A stretch of DNA of 26,408 nt, taken from assembly GCA_004557185.1 (NCBI GenBank), contig SFEP01000033.1, positions 1-26,408 on the forward strand, in the 5' to 3' direction. Below the pieces are notes generated by a model. The model ran no database searches and had not been told where the DNA came from. It worked only from the letters and a program-made list of their open reading frames with translations. The DNA is from Bacteroidales bacterium (lineage in GTDB: Bacteria > Bacteroidota > Bacteroidia > Bacteroidales > Bacteroidaceae). Of the stretch, positions 1 through 10,078 are shown in pieces (position 1 is the first letter of the stretch; each line of letters begins with the position of its first letter). A program made the position numbers and the translations under genes.

Positions 1-602
1 ATGTTTCTAAAAGGAATACGAATGTCCTCTGGCTTAAAATAGTCATTGACACCAGAATCATTCACATCTAAAGTTCCTTTTTCAATTCTAAAAAGAAATT
101 GAGTCTTGCTCGTATAATTAATAACTTGTGCTGGCCATTGAGCAACGCCATCCTTGTCATAATAGAAGGAACTGGCATATATCTTTTCAAATTCATTAGC
201 GACTTTTGTACCTTCTATCATTTCCTTAAGACCAGATGAAATGATATAATGCTCAACAATAACTCCTTTATCTACACCATAGTTTCTAATACGCTTAAAC
301 CATGTCTCAACACCAGGAAATAATTGAACTTTCGCTCCATAATCCATTAATGCCTTTTTAGTAAATAAGACTTTTCCATGCGCTTTCCGGATCATGGTAA
401 ACATGTAAGCTAAATTTTGATCCATCTCATTCTCTTCAGCTAACCCATTGGACTCTTTCCAAAAAGATTCGACTTCATCTCCAACAGATTGAATATACCC
501 TTGTGCTTGCATGTCATCTGGTGATAATGTCTTATCAAAATCATAACATATTGCAACAACTGGTTTACTTTCTTTTGATTTCCTAATAAAAACTTTACTC
601 AT
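1..602 (-). CDS. HAD-superfamily hydrolase, partial (C-terminus beyond the window)
   Basis: An open frame of 200 codons starts at the ATG at 602 and leaves the window at base 1 without a stop. The N-terminal part carries HAD motif I as YDFDKTL (nucleophile D21, acid/base D23), a likely motif II serine in HYIISSG (S122/S123), and a possible motif III lysine in YTSKTQF (K166). The motif IV acidic residues would lie beyond the edge. Members of this superfamily are mostly cytoplasmic phosphatases; the substrate here cannot be told. The gene is clearly AT-rich, with many A/T-ending codons (AAA, TTT, ATT, GAA), unlike the GC-rich genes that follow. This suggests a different origin, such as recent transfer. 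It lies 96 bases downstream of dnaK, beyond dnaK's terminator, so it should be transcribed separately. Confidence 0.85.
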   Translation of the reverse strand, partial: MSKVFIRKSKESKPVVAICYDFDKTLSPDDMQAQGYIQSVGDEVESFWKESNGLAEENEMDQNLAYMFTMIRKAHGKVLFTKKALMDYGAKVQLFPGVETWFKRIRNYGVDKGVIVEHYIISSGLKEMIEGTKVANEFEKIYASSFYYDKDGVAQWPAQVINYTSKTQFLFRIEKGTLDVNDSGVNDYFKPEDIRIPFRN

Positions 603-610
603 AATGTTAT

Positions 611-652
611 AATAAAAAATGAGGTACAATTATAATTAATCATGCCTCATTT
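611..652 (-). terminator. Rho-independent terminator of dnaK
   Basis: Read on the minus strand, AAATGAGG (652-645) and CCTCATTT (624-617) form an 8-bp stem with a 20-base loop. The stem runs straight into a T-rich tract (bases 619-611). It lies about 50 bases after the dnaK stop and just before the start of the HAD gene. Confidence 0.7.
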
Positions 653-698
653 AGAATTTATCAGTTCAGTAATTCCTTACGTCACAATTTCAAAGTAC

Positions 699-2609
<1,911 letters not shown>

Positions 2610-3075
2610 TTTGTATAATCTTTTATTTGTTATTATTCTTGTTGCGTGTGCTCATTTCAAATCGGCTGCTTCGGTGCGGCCCTTTGTCGGCACACCTGCC
2701 TTAATGCAAGGCACGTGCCAAAAACGCTTGTTAGGCTTCAGTTTTTCAAAATTCTTGCTGAAAAAAGTGATGCGCTCGCACTCATTGGCAGAACTGAAAG
2801 CGCTATTAGTAACCTTGCGTGAGGAACAATAAGTTCTGTAAGTGTCTTGTAATTAGGGGTGTATGTCTTAATTTTCGACTCCGTTAGTCTTGTGGTCTCT
2901 TGTGTTGTAGAAAGATTGCTGCCAAATTGGCATAGTGAAGCGTGGGGTAGGGTTGTGCTGTTGTAGGTAGCAGGGAAATGCCAGTCCCATTCTATTGCAG
3001 GCGGCTCAACACCGTAAAATGAGGGCACGAGGCGGCGTTCTATGGAATGTATATAGGCTGTAGTGCATACGGGCT

Positions 3076-3204
3076 TTTTTTCAGAAAAAAATCCGTGCCT
3101 TGAAAAAGTTTTTTCAACGCTTGAAAATTTTTTTCAAGGCTTGAAAAAAGTTTTTCAAGGCATGGAAAAAAATTTTCAAGGCGGGGCATTTTTTTTGAAA
3201 ATAA
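3076..3204. repeat. Array A: four 21-bp A/T-rich palindromic tandem units with inverted ends
   Basis: Four tandem units occupy 3100-3120, 3121-3140 (one base short), 3141-3161 and 3162-3182. Each has the form TTGAAAAAnTTTTTCAAGGC with small variation. Within a unit the A-run and T-run form one dyad, and the junction TTTTTCAAGGCTTGAAAAA forms a second, so dyads alternate about every 10.5 bp. The ends are inverted relative to each other: GCCTTGAAAA at 3097-3106 against TTTTCAAGGC at 3173-3182. Outside these, TTTTCAGAAAAAAA (from about 3078) is the near-complement of TTTTTTTTGAAAA (to about 3202). The whole element could fold as one long hairpin. It lies between the nadE terminator and dnaK. Confidence 0.85.
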
Positions 3205-3340
3205 CGGAGGGTCGCCGAAGTGCCTTTTCTGTTTGATTATGAGTGGTGTGCGATGCATTTTTTGTATCAAATCATCTTGAAAATAAGGGCTATCCTACTC
3301 GGCAGTTCCTCTAGAGCCACTGAAGCCTGCTTGTTGGGGT

Positions 3341-3390
3341 ATGAAAATGAGAGGCTGTGACGTTACGCTTTCCGTACGACACAGCCTCTC
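3341..3390 (-). terminator. Terminator of the amidase-nadE unit
   Basis: An 11-bp perfect inverted repeat, GAGAGGCTGTG at 3349-3359 and CACAGCCTCTC at 3380-3390. The loop contains further partial pairing (ACGTTACG against CGTACG). On the minus strand it is followed by ATTTTCAT (3348-3341). It sits about 95 bases after the nadE stop codon. Confidence 0.75.
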
Positions 3391-3484
3391 TGTGGGTTGT
3401 CAGGTTATTAAGCGGATATGGCGTGCCTTTGGGCCGGACGGTGGTCAATGGGGTCGTCGTTCCGTCGTGCCTGCATCAAGGTGG

Positions 3485-5455
3485 TTACGCCTGTGGTGCT
3501 TCGGTGCCGAGGCTGTCAAGATCTTTGAGCCAGTCGGCCACGGTGGCATCGGTAGGCATTCGCCAATCGCCTCGCGGACTGAGGGAGCAGCTGCCCACCT
3601 TGGGGCCGTCGGGCAGGCAGGAGCGCTTGAACTGCTGACTGAAGAAGCGTTGGTAGAAGGTGCGGAGCCACTTCAGCACCACGTCGGTGGTGTAGGCACC
3701 CGTGCCCTGCGGTGCGCAGAAGGCGCGGCATGCCAAGAAGTAGACCTTGCTGGGACGGAACGCATGGCGCAGCGTGTGATAGAGGAAGAAATCGTGCAGC
3801 TCGTAGGGGCCTACAAGGTCCTCGGTCACCTGCAAAATCTTTTCACCATCCTCAGAGGGCGGCAGCAATTCGGGGCTGATGGGCGTCGCCACAATGTCAA
3901 GCAGCGTTTGGCGTGCGTGTTCGTCTTCGTTGCGGCGTGCCTCGTACTCCACCAAGTGTCGTACCAGCGTTTTGGGAATGGAGGCATTGACACCGTACAT
4001 GCTCATGTGGTCGCCGTTGTAAGTGGCCCAGCCAAGTGCCAGTTCGCTCATGTCGCCTGTGCCCACCACGAAGCCTCCCGTCTGGCCGGCAGCGTCCATG
4101 AGCACTTGGGTGCGTTCGCGCGCTTGGGAGTTTTCGTAGGTCAGGTCGTGCACGCTGGCATCGTGGCCGATGTCGCGGAAGTGTAGCGTCACGGCATCGG
4201 CAATGTTGATGTCGCGTGTGGTGATGCCGAGTGTCTCCATCAGATGTAGGGCGTTGGTGTAGGTGCGTCCCGTGGTGCCAAAGCCTGGCATGGTGATGCC
4301 CACAATGCCGCGGCGCGAGAGGCCGAGAAGGTCGAAGGCGCGCACGGCCACCAGCAGTGCCAGCGTAGAGTCGAGTCCGCCGCTGATGCCGATAATCACC
4401 GTCTTGGCATGCGTATGCTGCACGCGGCGTGCCAGAGCCTCGGCCTGTATGGAGAGGATGTCTTCGCAGCGTTCGGCCAGTTTGGGACCCTGTGGCAGGA
4501 AGGGGTGCGGGTCTACGAAGCGGGTCAGTTCGAGCGGGTCGGCAGCGGGTCTTGCGTCAAGCGTGACTACGTGGAAGTTCGGCATGCCCTGTGCCGCATA
4601 GCAGGCGGCGTAGGTGGTGCGCATACGGCGTTCGGCTCGCAGGGCCTCCACGTCGATTTCAGTGCACACCAGTTGGGGCTTGCAGGTGTGGCGCGGTGCG
4701 GCCGCCAGGCGGCGTCCGTTTTCGTAGATAAGGGCGTGTCCGCTGAACACCACGTCCTGTGTGCTTTCGCCAAAGCCGCACGAGGCATAGACGTAGCCCG
4801 CCACGAGGCGTGCGCTTTGCGTTTCGATGAGCGACTCGAGGTAGGCCGTCTTGCCCACCAGTTCGTTGCTTGCGCTGAGGTTGAAAATGATGTCTGCGCC
4901 AGCCAGAGCCAATGCGCTGCTGGGTGGAACGGGAGCCCAGAGGTCCTCGCACAGTTCGATGCCGAAGGTGCAGCGACCGGTGCTGAACAGGATTTTCGAT
5001 GTGACGGGTACAGTTTGTCCGCAGAAGTGAATATGGCAGTCGTCGGGCAGGTTGTTGGCAGAGGTAAACCAGCGCGCCTCGTAGAACTCTTTGTAGTTGG
5101 GCAGGAACGTTTTCGGCACAAGAGCGTGTATGCGGCCGTGCTGGATGACGGCGGCGCAGTTAAGCAGCGAATGGTTCCAGGCAATGGGAACGCCTACAAG
5201 CGTGATGACGTCGAGGCCGCGGCTGAACTCGATGAGCGAGAGCAGTGCCTGCTCAGACTGTTCGAGCAACAGTTGCTGCTGAAAGAGGTCCTGACACGTG
5301 TAGGCGGTGATGGCCAATTCAGGCAGACAGAGAATTTCAGCCCCCATACCGCTGGCCTGCGCCATGATGTTTTCAATCTGTACGGTGTTGCTGCTGCAAT
5401 CGGCCACGCTGACGGGCGGAATGGCTGCTGCTACTTTAATAAATCCGTGTTGCAT
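3485..5455 (-). CDS. nadE: Glutamine-dependent NAD+ synthetase
   Basis: 656-aa two-domain enzyme that amidates deamido-NAD+ (NaAD) to NAD+ using ATP and glutamine. The N-terminal nitrilase-like glutaminase domain has the expected triad: E46 in LPELAIT, K115 in VPKTFLPN and C169 in GIELCEDLW. The C-terminal synthetase domain has the ATP-pyrophosphatase loop IGISGGLDSTLAL (S358-S363) and the downstream GTGDMSELALGW motif. The open frame extends to 5794, but that extension is out-of-frame sequence of the upstream amidase and is rich in R/P/H. The start MQHGFIKVAAAIPP at 5455 gives a normal family N-terminus and lies 35 bases after the amidase stop. The two genes are therefore probably co-transcribed, with a terminator after nadE. 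Confidence 0.96.
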   Translation of the reverse strand: MQHGFIKVAAAIPPVSVADCSSNTVQIENIMAQASGMGAEILCLPELAITAYTCQDLFQQQLLLEQSEQALLSLIEFSRGLDVITLVGVPIAWNHSLLNCAAVIQHGRIHALVPKTFLPNYKEFYEARWFTSANNLPDDCHIHFCGQTVPVTSKILFSTGRCTFGIELCEDLWAPVPPSSALALAGADIIFNLSASNELVGKTAYLESLIETQSARLVAGYVYASCGFGESTQDVVFSGHALIYENGRRLAAAPRHTCKPQLVCTEIDVEALRAERRMRTTYAACYAAQGMPNFHVVTLDARPAADPLELTRFVDPHPFLPQGPKLAERCEDILSIQAEALARRVQHTHAKTVIIGISGGLDSTLALLVAVRAFDLLGLSRRGIVGITMPGFGTTGRTYTNALHLMETLGITTRDINIADAVTLHFRDIGHDASVHDLTYENSQARERTQVLMDAAGQTGGFVVGTGDMSELALGWATYNGDHMSMYGVNASIPKTLVRHLVEYEARRNEDEHARQTLLDIVATPISPELLPPSEDGEKILQVTEDLVGPYELHDFFLYHTLRHAFRPSKVYFLACRAFCAPQGTGAYTTDVVLKWLRTFYQRFFSQQFKRSCLPDGPKVGSCSLSPRGDWRMPTDATVADWLKDLDSLGTEAPQA

Positions 5456-5490
5456 AACAGTATGTTTTATTGTTTTTGTTTCTATATAGA

Positions 5491-8433
5491 TCATTCCAGC
5501 AAGAACGTCAGCAATGCCTGCATGGCCTTGTGGCGGTCGGCGGTGATTTGGATACATTCGAAGGGGAAGCCCATGGTGACGACGCGGTAGTCGCTGCCTT
5601 TGTAAGCCACGCCGGCACCGAGGCCGTTGGCGTAGGCAAAGGCGTTGAAGGCCGCGGGCGTGGTGGGCTGCAGGGCGTCGGGCATTTGTGCGGCATAATG
5701 CTCGGCGCAGGGCACGCGGTGGATGGGGAACTGGAAGTTGAGACCATTGACCTGCGTGGCGCTGTCGGGAGGCAGGGTGGCGTCCCAGCGGCATTTCAGC
5801 ACTTCTGAGAGGAAGGTGCGCTCGCTGTCGGTGCGCATGTCGCTCCCCACGTGGCTGCCGCTCACAAGCAACGATTGGCCTGCGGCACAGCAGGCCCTCA
5901 GGCGGCGCTGCAGAGCTGGCGAGAAGGTTTTATAGGGCAAAAGGTTGTGGGGCACGTTGGCCTGCTCGCCCTGAATGAGGTCGATGAGGGCGTAGCCTTG
6001 CGTGGTGAAAGCCGTGTCGGCAAAAGCCTCGGCACTGACCGAACAGAAAGAGTAGAGCCCCGTGGCTGCTATGCTCATCCCATGCTCCAAGGGGTAGTCG
6101 AAGGTGTTGCCGGCAAAGCGTTGCCCCATCAGCTCGTTGCCGCAGAAACCCAAACCATTGCGGCCTTCCACGCCCAAGGCGCTGCGGTTGAAGTTGAGTT
6201 GGCGGCCGGCAAAGGCCGTGGTGTAGAGGTAGGGCATGCCCATGTCGCGGGCGAGGTCGAAGCCCAGACTGTCGGCCGTCTCGATGCGGGCCGGACCGCT
6301 GAGGCGCGTAAAGTTGTTCACCACAAGCACCGTGTGGCGGCTGTCGGGCTGCAGGCAGGCGCTGAGCGTTTCACTCGGGAAACTCTCGCCGCCATCGTTC
6401 ACCGCCGTGATGCGGAAACTGTAGATGATGCCCGGCACGATGGGCACCTCGCACTGCGTGCCGCTACCGATGAGGCGGCCGTTGTCGAAATCGTCGTTTC
6501 CCGTCTTGGTGTAGAGCACGTAGCCAGTGGGTTGAGCAGTGGCATCGAGGGAGTCGGTGGTGGGTAGCCAACTGAGCATGGCGGTGCGGTGCTCCTTGTG
6601 CAGCGTCACGGCAAAGCGGTGCACGGGCAAGGGCTGGGTCACCACGTTGCGCAAGCCGTGCTCGTAGTTGACGAAGCGGAGCACTCCTTTATATATAGCA
6701 CGCGCCAGGGCAAACTTGAAATTCGGGTCGTGGCCGAACTTCATGTCGGTGAAATGCTGGTGCGAGAGCATTTCCAAGATGGCAGAGGGTACAGATGGCA
6801 TGCGCGTCTCGGCATAGTTGCGGTCCCAGAGTTCGCGCCGCGTCCACGTTTTGCCGAAGGTTGCGGTGAGGTCGTCCGACAACTGCTGCAAGAGGGCGGA
6901 GATAAGGTCGTTGGAGGCAAGGCGCGACATGCCTGAGGGATAGTATAGTTCGCCGTCGCCGCCCCATGAGGTGTAGATGCCCAGCGAACCGTAGACGCTG
7001 TCGTCGCTGCGTACGCCTGCATCGGTGTGCAGGGCAAGCGACATTTCGAAAGGTACTCGCTGGCCAGCGGTGCGCGGATTGTAGACGCTGCCGCCCGAGA
7101 GGTAGTTGAGCATGTGAGAGCGCACTCGCAGGTCGTCCTTGTAGTCGTCCTCGCCTCCCGTAGTGTTAACCAGCGTGTCGGGCACACCACACCAGCGGGC
7201 GTGATAGCGGGCGGCCTCAAGAAAGCGGGGCAGGGCGCTTGTGCCTGCCATGCCACGTTCCGTTTGCCCCGTGCCGCCGCCAAAGCGCACCGCATCGGCC
7301 GTCACCACACCGCGGTAGTTGCTATGGTTAGAAAGCGTGACGCGCCCCGTGGACGCCGTGCCTTCGTCGAAGAGGAAGGTGCCGAGATAGACCCACGTGC
7401 CACCGCCCATTTGTTGGTTGACGCGGAACTGCGTTTTGCCGCCCTTGTGCCACACCGTGTAAGTGGCATCGGGCACGCTGTTGGGTAGCGAGGCGTAACT
7501 CACATAGACGGCATAACGCCCCGTGCGGGGAATGTGGGGCGTCCATGTGGCTGTGGCATGGCGCGAGGTGCGGGTGGTGGCTGCTACCATGCGGCAGGTT
7601 CCGCCGGCAAAGGGCAGGATGCTGTCGGTAATGAGCGATGCCGTCATGCCGAAGCCCGTGCACGAGGCCACCGTCTGCCACTGCGCATCGTCGGCATCGC
7701 GCTCGGCGTAGGTACCCTGCCGCTGCGGTGCGTCATTGTCAACCAAGGCTTCGTGCGTCTGCACATCCCGTTCGCGGGGAGAGCAAACAATGGCACCTGC
7801 CGACTCAAGCATGGGGTAGAGGTAGGGGTAGACAATGGACTGCGTGAAGAGGTCCTCGGTGGTACAGTAGAGGTAAGGACGCTGCCAGCGCCATTCCTCG
7901 GGTCTATAATAGCGGCCGTGGCTCGGCCAAATGAACAGATGGCGGTTAGTTAATCCCTTGCTTGCCTGCCAGGCACGCGAGGTGCACGTTACCCACGGCA
8001 AACCGCGGTACTCAGTTTTTCCCCACACACGTAATGTGTCCTGCCCTGCATTGCGTAGCATGTTGGGTACTAGTTCTTCCAGACTGCGTCCTTTTTTGTC
8101 AAGAATAAGCAGGCGATAGGCATTCCAGGGCGCGGGCAAGCAGCGTTGCAGCGTGGTGTAGAAGGCACTCACCTTGTCGGCGCTAAGCGGTTGCGAGGTG
8201 AAAGGCTCATTGGCGTAGATCCACACGGTGCGCAGCGAGTCGTCGGTGCAGACGGAGTCGGCCGCCATGCTGTCGTGTGGCCTGTAGCCTGCCGTCTGGC
8301 ACGTCTGCATAAAGGCTTGTACGCCCGCAACTACTTGTGCGGGTGCTTTGCGCTGGGCCTGCACCGCGGGGGGGCTGACGAGTTGACACGCCAAGGCAGC
8401 GAGCCATATGAGGAGGCGGTTGAAGCGTTTCAT
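5491..8433 (-). CDS. Secreted multidomain N-acetylmuramoyl-L-alanine amidase with golvesin-like and fibronectin-III-like domains
   Basis: 980 aa. The signal peptide is MKRFNRLLIWLAALACQLVS followed by PPAVQAQ, so the protein is exported. The Amidase_3 zinc-hydrolase signature is split. H172 (WPSHGRYY) lies in the N-terminal part; E428 (NTTGGEDD), H469 (SLALHTDAG) and E554 (SAILEMLS) follow much later, consistent with zinc ligands and catalytic glutamate. Between them, residues about 260-390 form a golvesin C-terminal-like beta domain (GRYAVYVSYAS, WHKGGKTQFRVNQ, VVTADAVRFGGG). Residues about 600-690 look like a fibronectin type III module (YVLYTKTGNDDF, YSFRITAVNDGGES). The last 280 residues are unassigned and may be alpha/beta (VLVVNNF, QSLLVSGSHVGSD). 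Related Bacteroidetes proteins are often labelled 'xanthan lyase', which the amidase residues do not support. The role is probably peptidoglycan cleavage; the substrate is inferred. nadE follows after 35 bases. Confidence 0.85.
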   Translation of the reverse strand: MKRFNRLLIWLAALACQLVSPPAVQAQRKAPAQVVAGVQAFMQTCQTAGYRPHDSMAADSVCTDDSLRTVWIYANEPFTSQPLSADKVSAFYTTLQRCLPAPWNAYRLLILDKKGRSLEELVPNMLRNAGQDTLRVWGKTEYRGLPWVTCTSRAWQASKGLTNRHLFIWPSHGRYYRPEEWRWQRPYLYCTTEDLFTQSIVYPYLYPMLESAGAIVCSPRERDVQTHEALVDNDAPQRQGTYAERDADDAQWQTVASCTGFGMTASLITDSILPFAGGTCRMVAATTRTSRHATATWTPHIPRTGRYAVYVSYASLPNSVPDATYTVWHKGGKTQFRVNQQMGGGTWVYLGTFLFDEGTASTGRVTLSNHSNYRGVVTADAVRFGGGTGQTERGMAGTSALPRFLEAARYHARWCGVPDTLVNTTGGEDDYKDDLRVRSHMLNYLSGGSVYNPRTAGQRVPFEMSLALHTDAGVRSDDSVYGSLGIYTSWGGDGELYYPSGMSRLASNDLISALLQQLSDDLTATFGKTWTRRELWDRNYAETRMPSVPSAILEMLSHQHFTDMKFGHDPNFKFALARAIYKGVLRFVNYEHGLRNVVTQPLPVHRFAVTLHKEHRTAMLSWLPTTDSLDATAQPTGYVLYTKTGNDDFDNGRLIGSGTQCEVPIVPGIIYSFRITAVNDGGESFPSETLSACLQPDSRHTVLVVNNFTRLSGPARIETADSLGFDLARDMGMPYLYTTAFAGRQLNFNRSALGVEGRNGLGFCGNELMGQRFAGNTFDYPLEHGMSIAATGLYSFCSVSAEAFADTAFTTQGYALIDLIQGEQANVPHNLLPYKTFSPALQRRLRACCAAGQSLLVSGSHVGSDMRTDSERTFLSEVLKCRWDATLPPDSATQVNGLNFQFPIHRVPCAEHYAAQMPDALQPTTPAAFNAFAYANGLGAGVAYKGSDYRVVTMGFPFECIQITADRHKAMQALLTFLLE

Positions 8434-8566
8434 GGGCTGTGCTTAGATGGATGGATATACCTTATTATATACAGCGGGAAATGTGGCGGGTAAGAAAACA
8501 CAAGTATGTGTGCCAGCGCGGGCGGCAGCAACGGCACGTGGCTGCATGTATGTGCTTGTTTCTTTT

Positions 8567-8608
8567 GTCAAAACGCCACATCCGCAGGTGCGCTGACCGC
8601 GGATGTGG
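8567..8608 (-). terminator. Terminator after the DUF1015 gene
   Basis: A 10-bp perfect inverted repeat, CCACATCCGC at 8576-8585 and GCGGATGTGG at 8599-8608. On the minus strand it is followed by CGTTTTGAC. It lies about 80 bases downstream of the DUF1015 stop and separates that gene from the amidase-nadE unit. The T-run is short. Confidence 0.65.
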
Positions 8609-8684
8609 ACGTAAGGGGGCTGTGGTGAAGAGTAGGGGAGGGTGGTATGCATGGCCATGCTGGTACACCCACTCCCCCTACTGC

Positions 8685-9929
8685 TTAGAATTTGTGTATC
8701 ACTAAGCCGCTGCGCAACTTGGGTTCAAACCACGTGGCCTTGGGTGGCATGATGTTGCCAGTGTCAGCAATGTTCATGATTTGCTGCATACTTACGGGGA
8801 AGAGTGCCAGCGCCATCTTCATCTCGCCACTGTCGACGCGCCGCTGCAATTCACCGAGGCCACGCAGACCACCTACAAAGTCGATGCGCTTGTCGGAACG
8901 CAGGTCGGTGATGCCAAGCAGGTCGCGAAGGATAAGCCGCGAAGAGATGTCGACGTCGAGCTGTCCGATGGGGTCTTGGGCGTCAAAGGTTCCATCCTTG
9001 GCCAGCAGCGAATACCACTCGCCTTCCAAGTAGAGCGAGAACTCGTGCACATGTGCTGGCTTGTAGGGGGTGCCGCCCTTAGCCGTCACCGTGAAGTTCT
9101 GGCTCAAGGCTTCGAGGAACTGCGCCGGCGTCATGCCGTTCAGATCCTTCACCACGCGGTTGTAGTCGAGAATGGTCAGTTCGTCGCTGGGAAAGCACAC
9201 GGCCATATAGTAGTTGAACTCCTCCTGGCCAGAAGCATTGGGCGTTTGCTGTGCCATTTCATGTCCCACCAGTGCGGCAGCCGCAGAGCGGTGGTGGCCG
9301 TCGGCAATGTAGAGGCTGTCCATTTTGTCAAACTCGGCCGTAATCACAGCCTGGTCGGCGGCATCGTTTACCACCCAAAACTGATGACGGAAACCGTCGA
9401 TGGGCGCAATGAAATCGTACACGGAGGGCATGGCCGCATACTTCTCGCGCAGGGCTTGCAGCACGGGGCGCGGCTTGAAGGCCAGGAATACGGGTTCCAC
9501 ATGGGCGCGGCAGCGGCGCACGTGCTTCATGCGGTCTTCCTCCTTGTCCTTACGCGTGAGTTCGTGCTTCTTTATCACGCCCTGCATGTAGTCCTGCACA
9601 CTGGCACATACCACCCATCCGTATTGCGTCTTACCGTTCATGGTCTGCGCATACAGGTAGTAGTTCTCTTGTGCATCCTCAACGAGCCAGCCGTTTTCCT
9701 GGAATTTCTTGAGCATCTCGGCGCCACTGTCGTAGACTCTGGGGTCGTGCTCATCGGTGTCGGGTTCAAAATTGATTTCTGGGCGAATGATATGGTAGAG
9801 CGACATGTCATTGCCTGCGGCTTCGGTGCGTGCTTCGTTGGAGTCGAGCACATCGTAGGGGCGGCTTTCTACGCGTTCCACCCATTCGGTGGGCGGACGG
9901 AGGCCCTTAAAAGGCTTAATCTTAGGCAT
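8685..9929 (-). CDS. DUF1015 family protein in the serine biosynthesis cluster
   Basis: 414 aa, cytoplasmic (no signal or membrane segment). The start MPKIKPFKGLRPP and the segments RPYDVL (res. 23-28), KKHELTRKDKEEDR (about 120-133) and LYIADGHHRSAAAA (about 206-219) mark it as a full-length DUF1015 protein. The biochemical function is not established to my knowledge. The D210-G-H-H-R214 motif resembles the DGHHR motif of ParB-like folds, including the archaeal free-serine kinase SerK; this is a motif resemblance, not a demonstrated homology. It lies 149 bases downstream of serA on the same strand, following serC and serA. This suggests a role in serine or phosphoserine metabolism. The 149-base gap contains only a small hairpin (GGGTGC/GCACCC, 9952-9971). 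Confidence 0.9.
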   Translation of the reverse strand: MPKIKPFKGLRPPTEWVERVESRPYDVLDSNEARTEAAGNDMSLYHIIRPEINFEPDTDEHDPRVYDSGAEMLKKFQENGWLVEDAQENYYLYAQTMNGKTQYGWVVCASVQDYMQGVIKKHELTRKDKEEDRMKHVRRCRAHVEPVFLAFKPRPVLQALREKYAAMPSVYDFIAPIDGFRHQFWVVNDAADQAVITAEFDKMDSLYIADGHHRSAAAALVGHEMAQQTPNASGQEEFNYYMAVCFPSDELTILDYNRVVKDLNGMTPAQFLEALSQNFTVTAKGGTPYKPAHVHEFSLYLEGEWYSLLAKDGTFDAQDPIGQLDVDISSRLILRDLLGITDLRSDKRIDFVGGLRGLGELQRRVDSGEMKMALALFPVSMQQIMNIADTGNIMPPKATWFEPKLRSGLVIHKF

Positions 9930-10078
9930 GGATAATCAGATAAAGGTTAGCGGGTGCCTCCTGCAGCACCCTGTGGGAATAGGAAGTTGCTTGGCTGCGA
10001 GACAGACGCGGGCATCGTTGGCACTCCATATTATATATATAGAAGGAAGCAACGGTGCTCGCGTTTCGCAGGATGCGT

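Larger units (their letters stand above)
2610..3484. other. Gene-free region between nadE and dnaK
   Basis: These 875 bases hold no convincing gene. Two short minus-strand frames (2738-3028, 3040-3270) have no recognisable domain, and the second is largely made of repeat. The region contains the upstream sequence of dnaK (minus), a 21-bp tandem array (3076-3204) and the nadE terminator (3349-3390). A small hairpin TGCCTT/AAGGCA lies at 2698-2713. No match to the CAAAnnTA (minus-strand TAnnTTTG) pattern was found, so the dnaK promoter is not identified. Confidence 0.7.

Noticed and set aside
2738..3028. 96-aa minus-strand frame upstream of dnaK
   Set aside because: No family, signal peptide or coding signature is visible, and it occupies the probable promoter region of dnaK.
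4409..5590. 393-aa plus-strand open frame opposite nadE
   Set aside because: It is antisense to a clear enzyme gene. Long shadow frames are common opposite GC-rich genes, and no domain is visible.
5456..5794. N-terminal extension of the nadE frame to a 769-aa protein
   Set aside because: The extra 113 residues overlap the amidase gene out of frame, are rich in R, P and H, and are not found in NAD synthetases. The family start is at 5455.
9930..10078. Possible riboswitch or attenuator between serA and DUF1015
   Set aside because: Only a 6-bp hairpin (9952-9971) is present, with no T-run and no recognisable aptamer.
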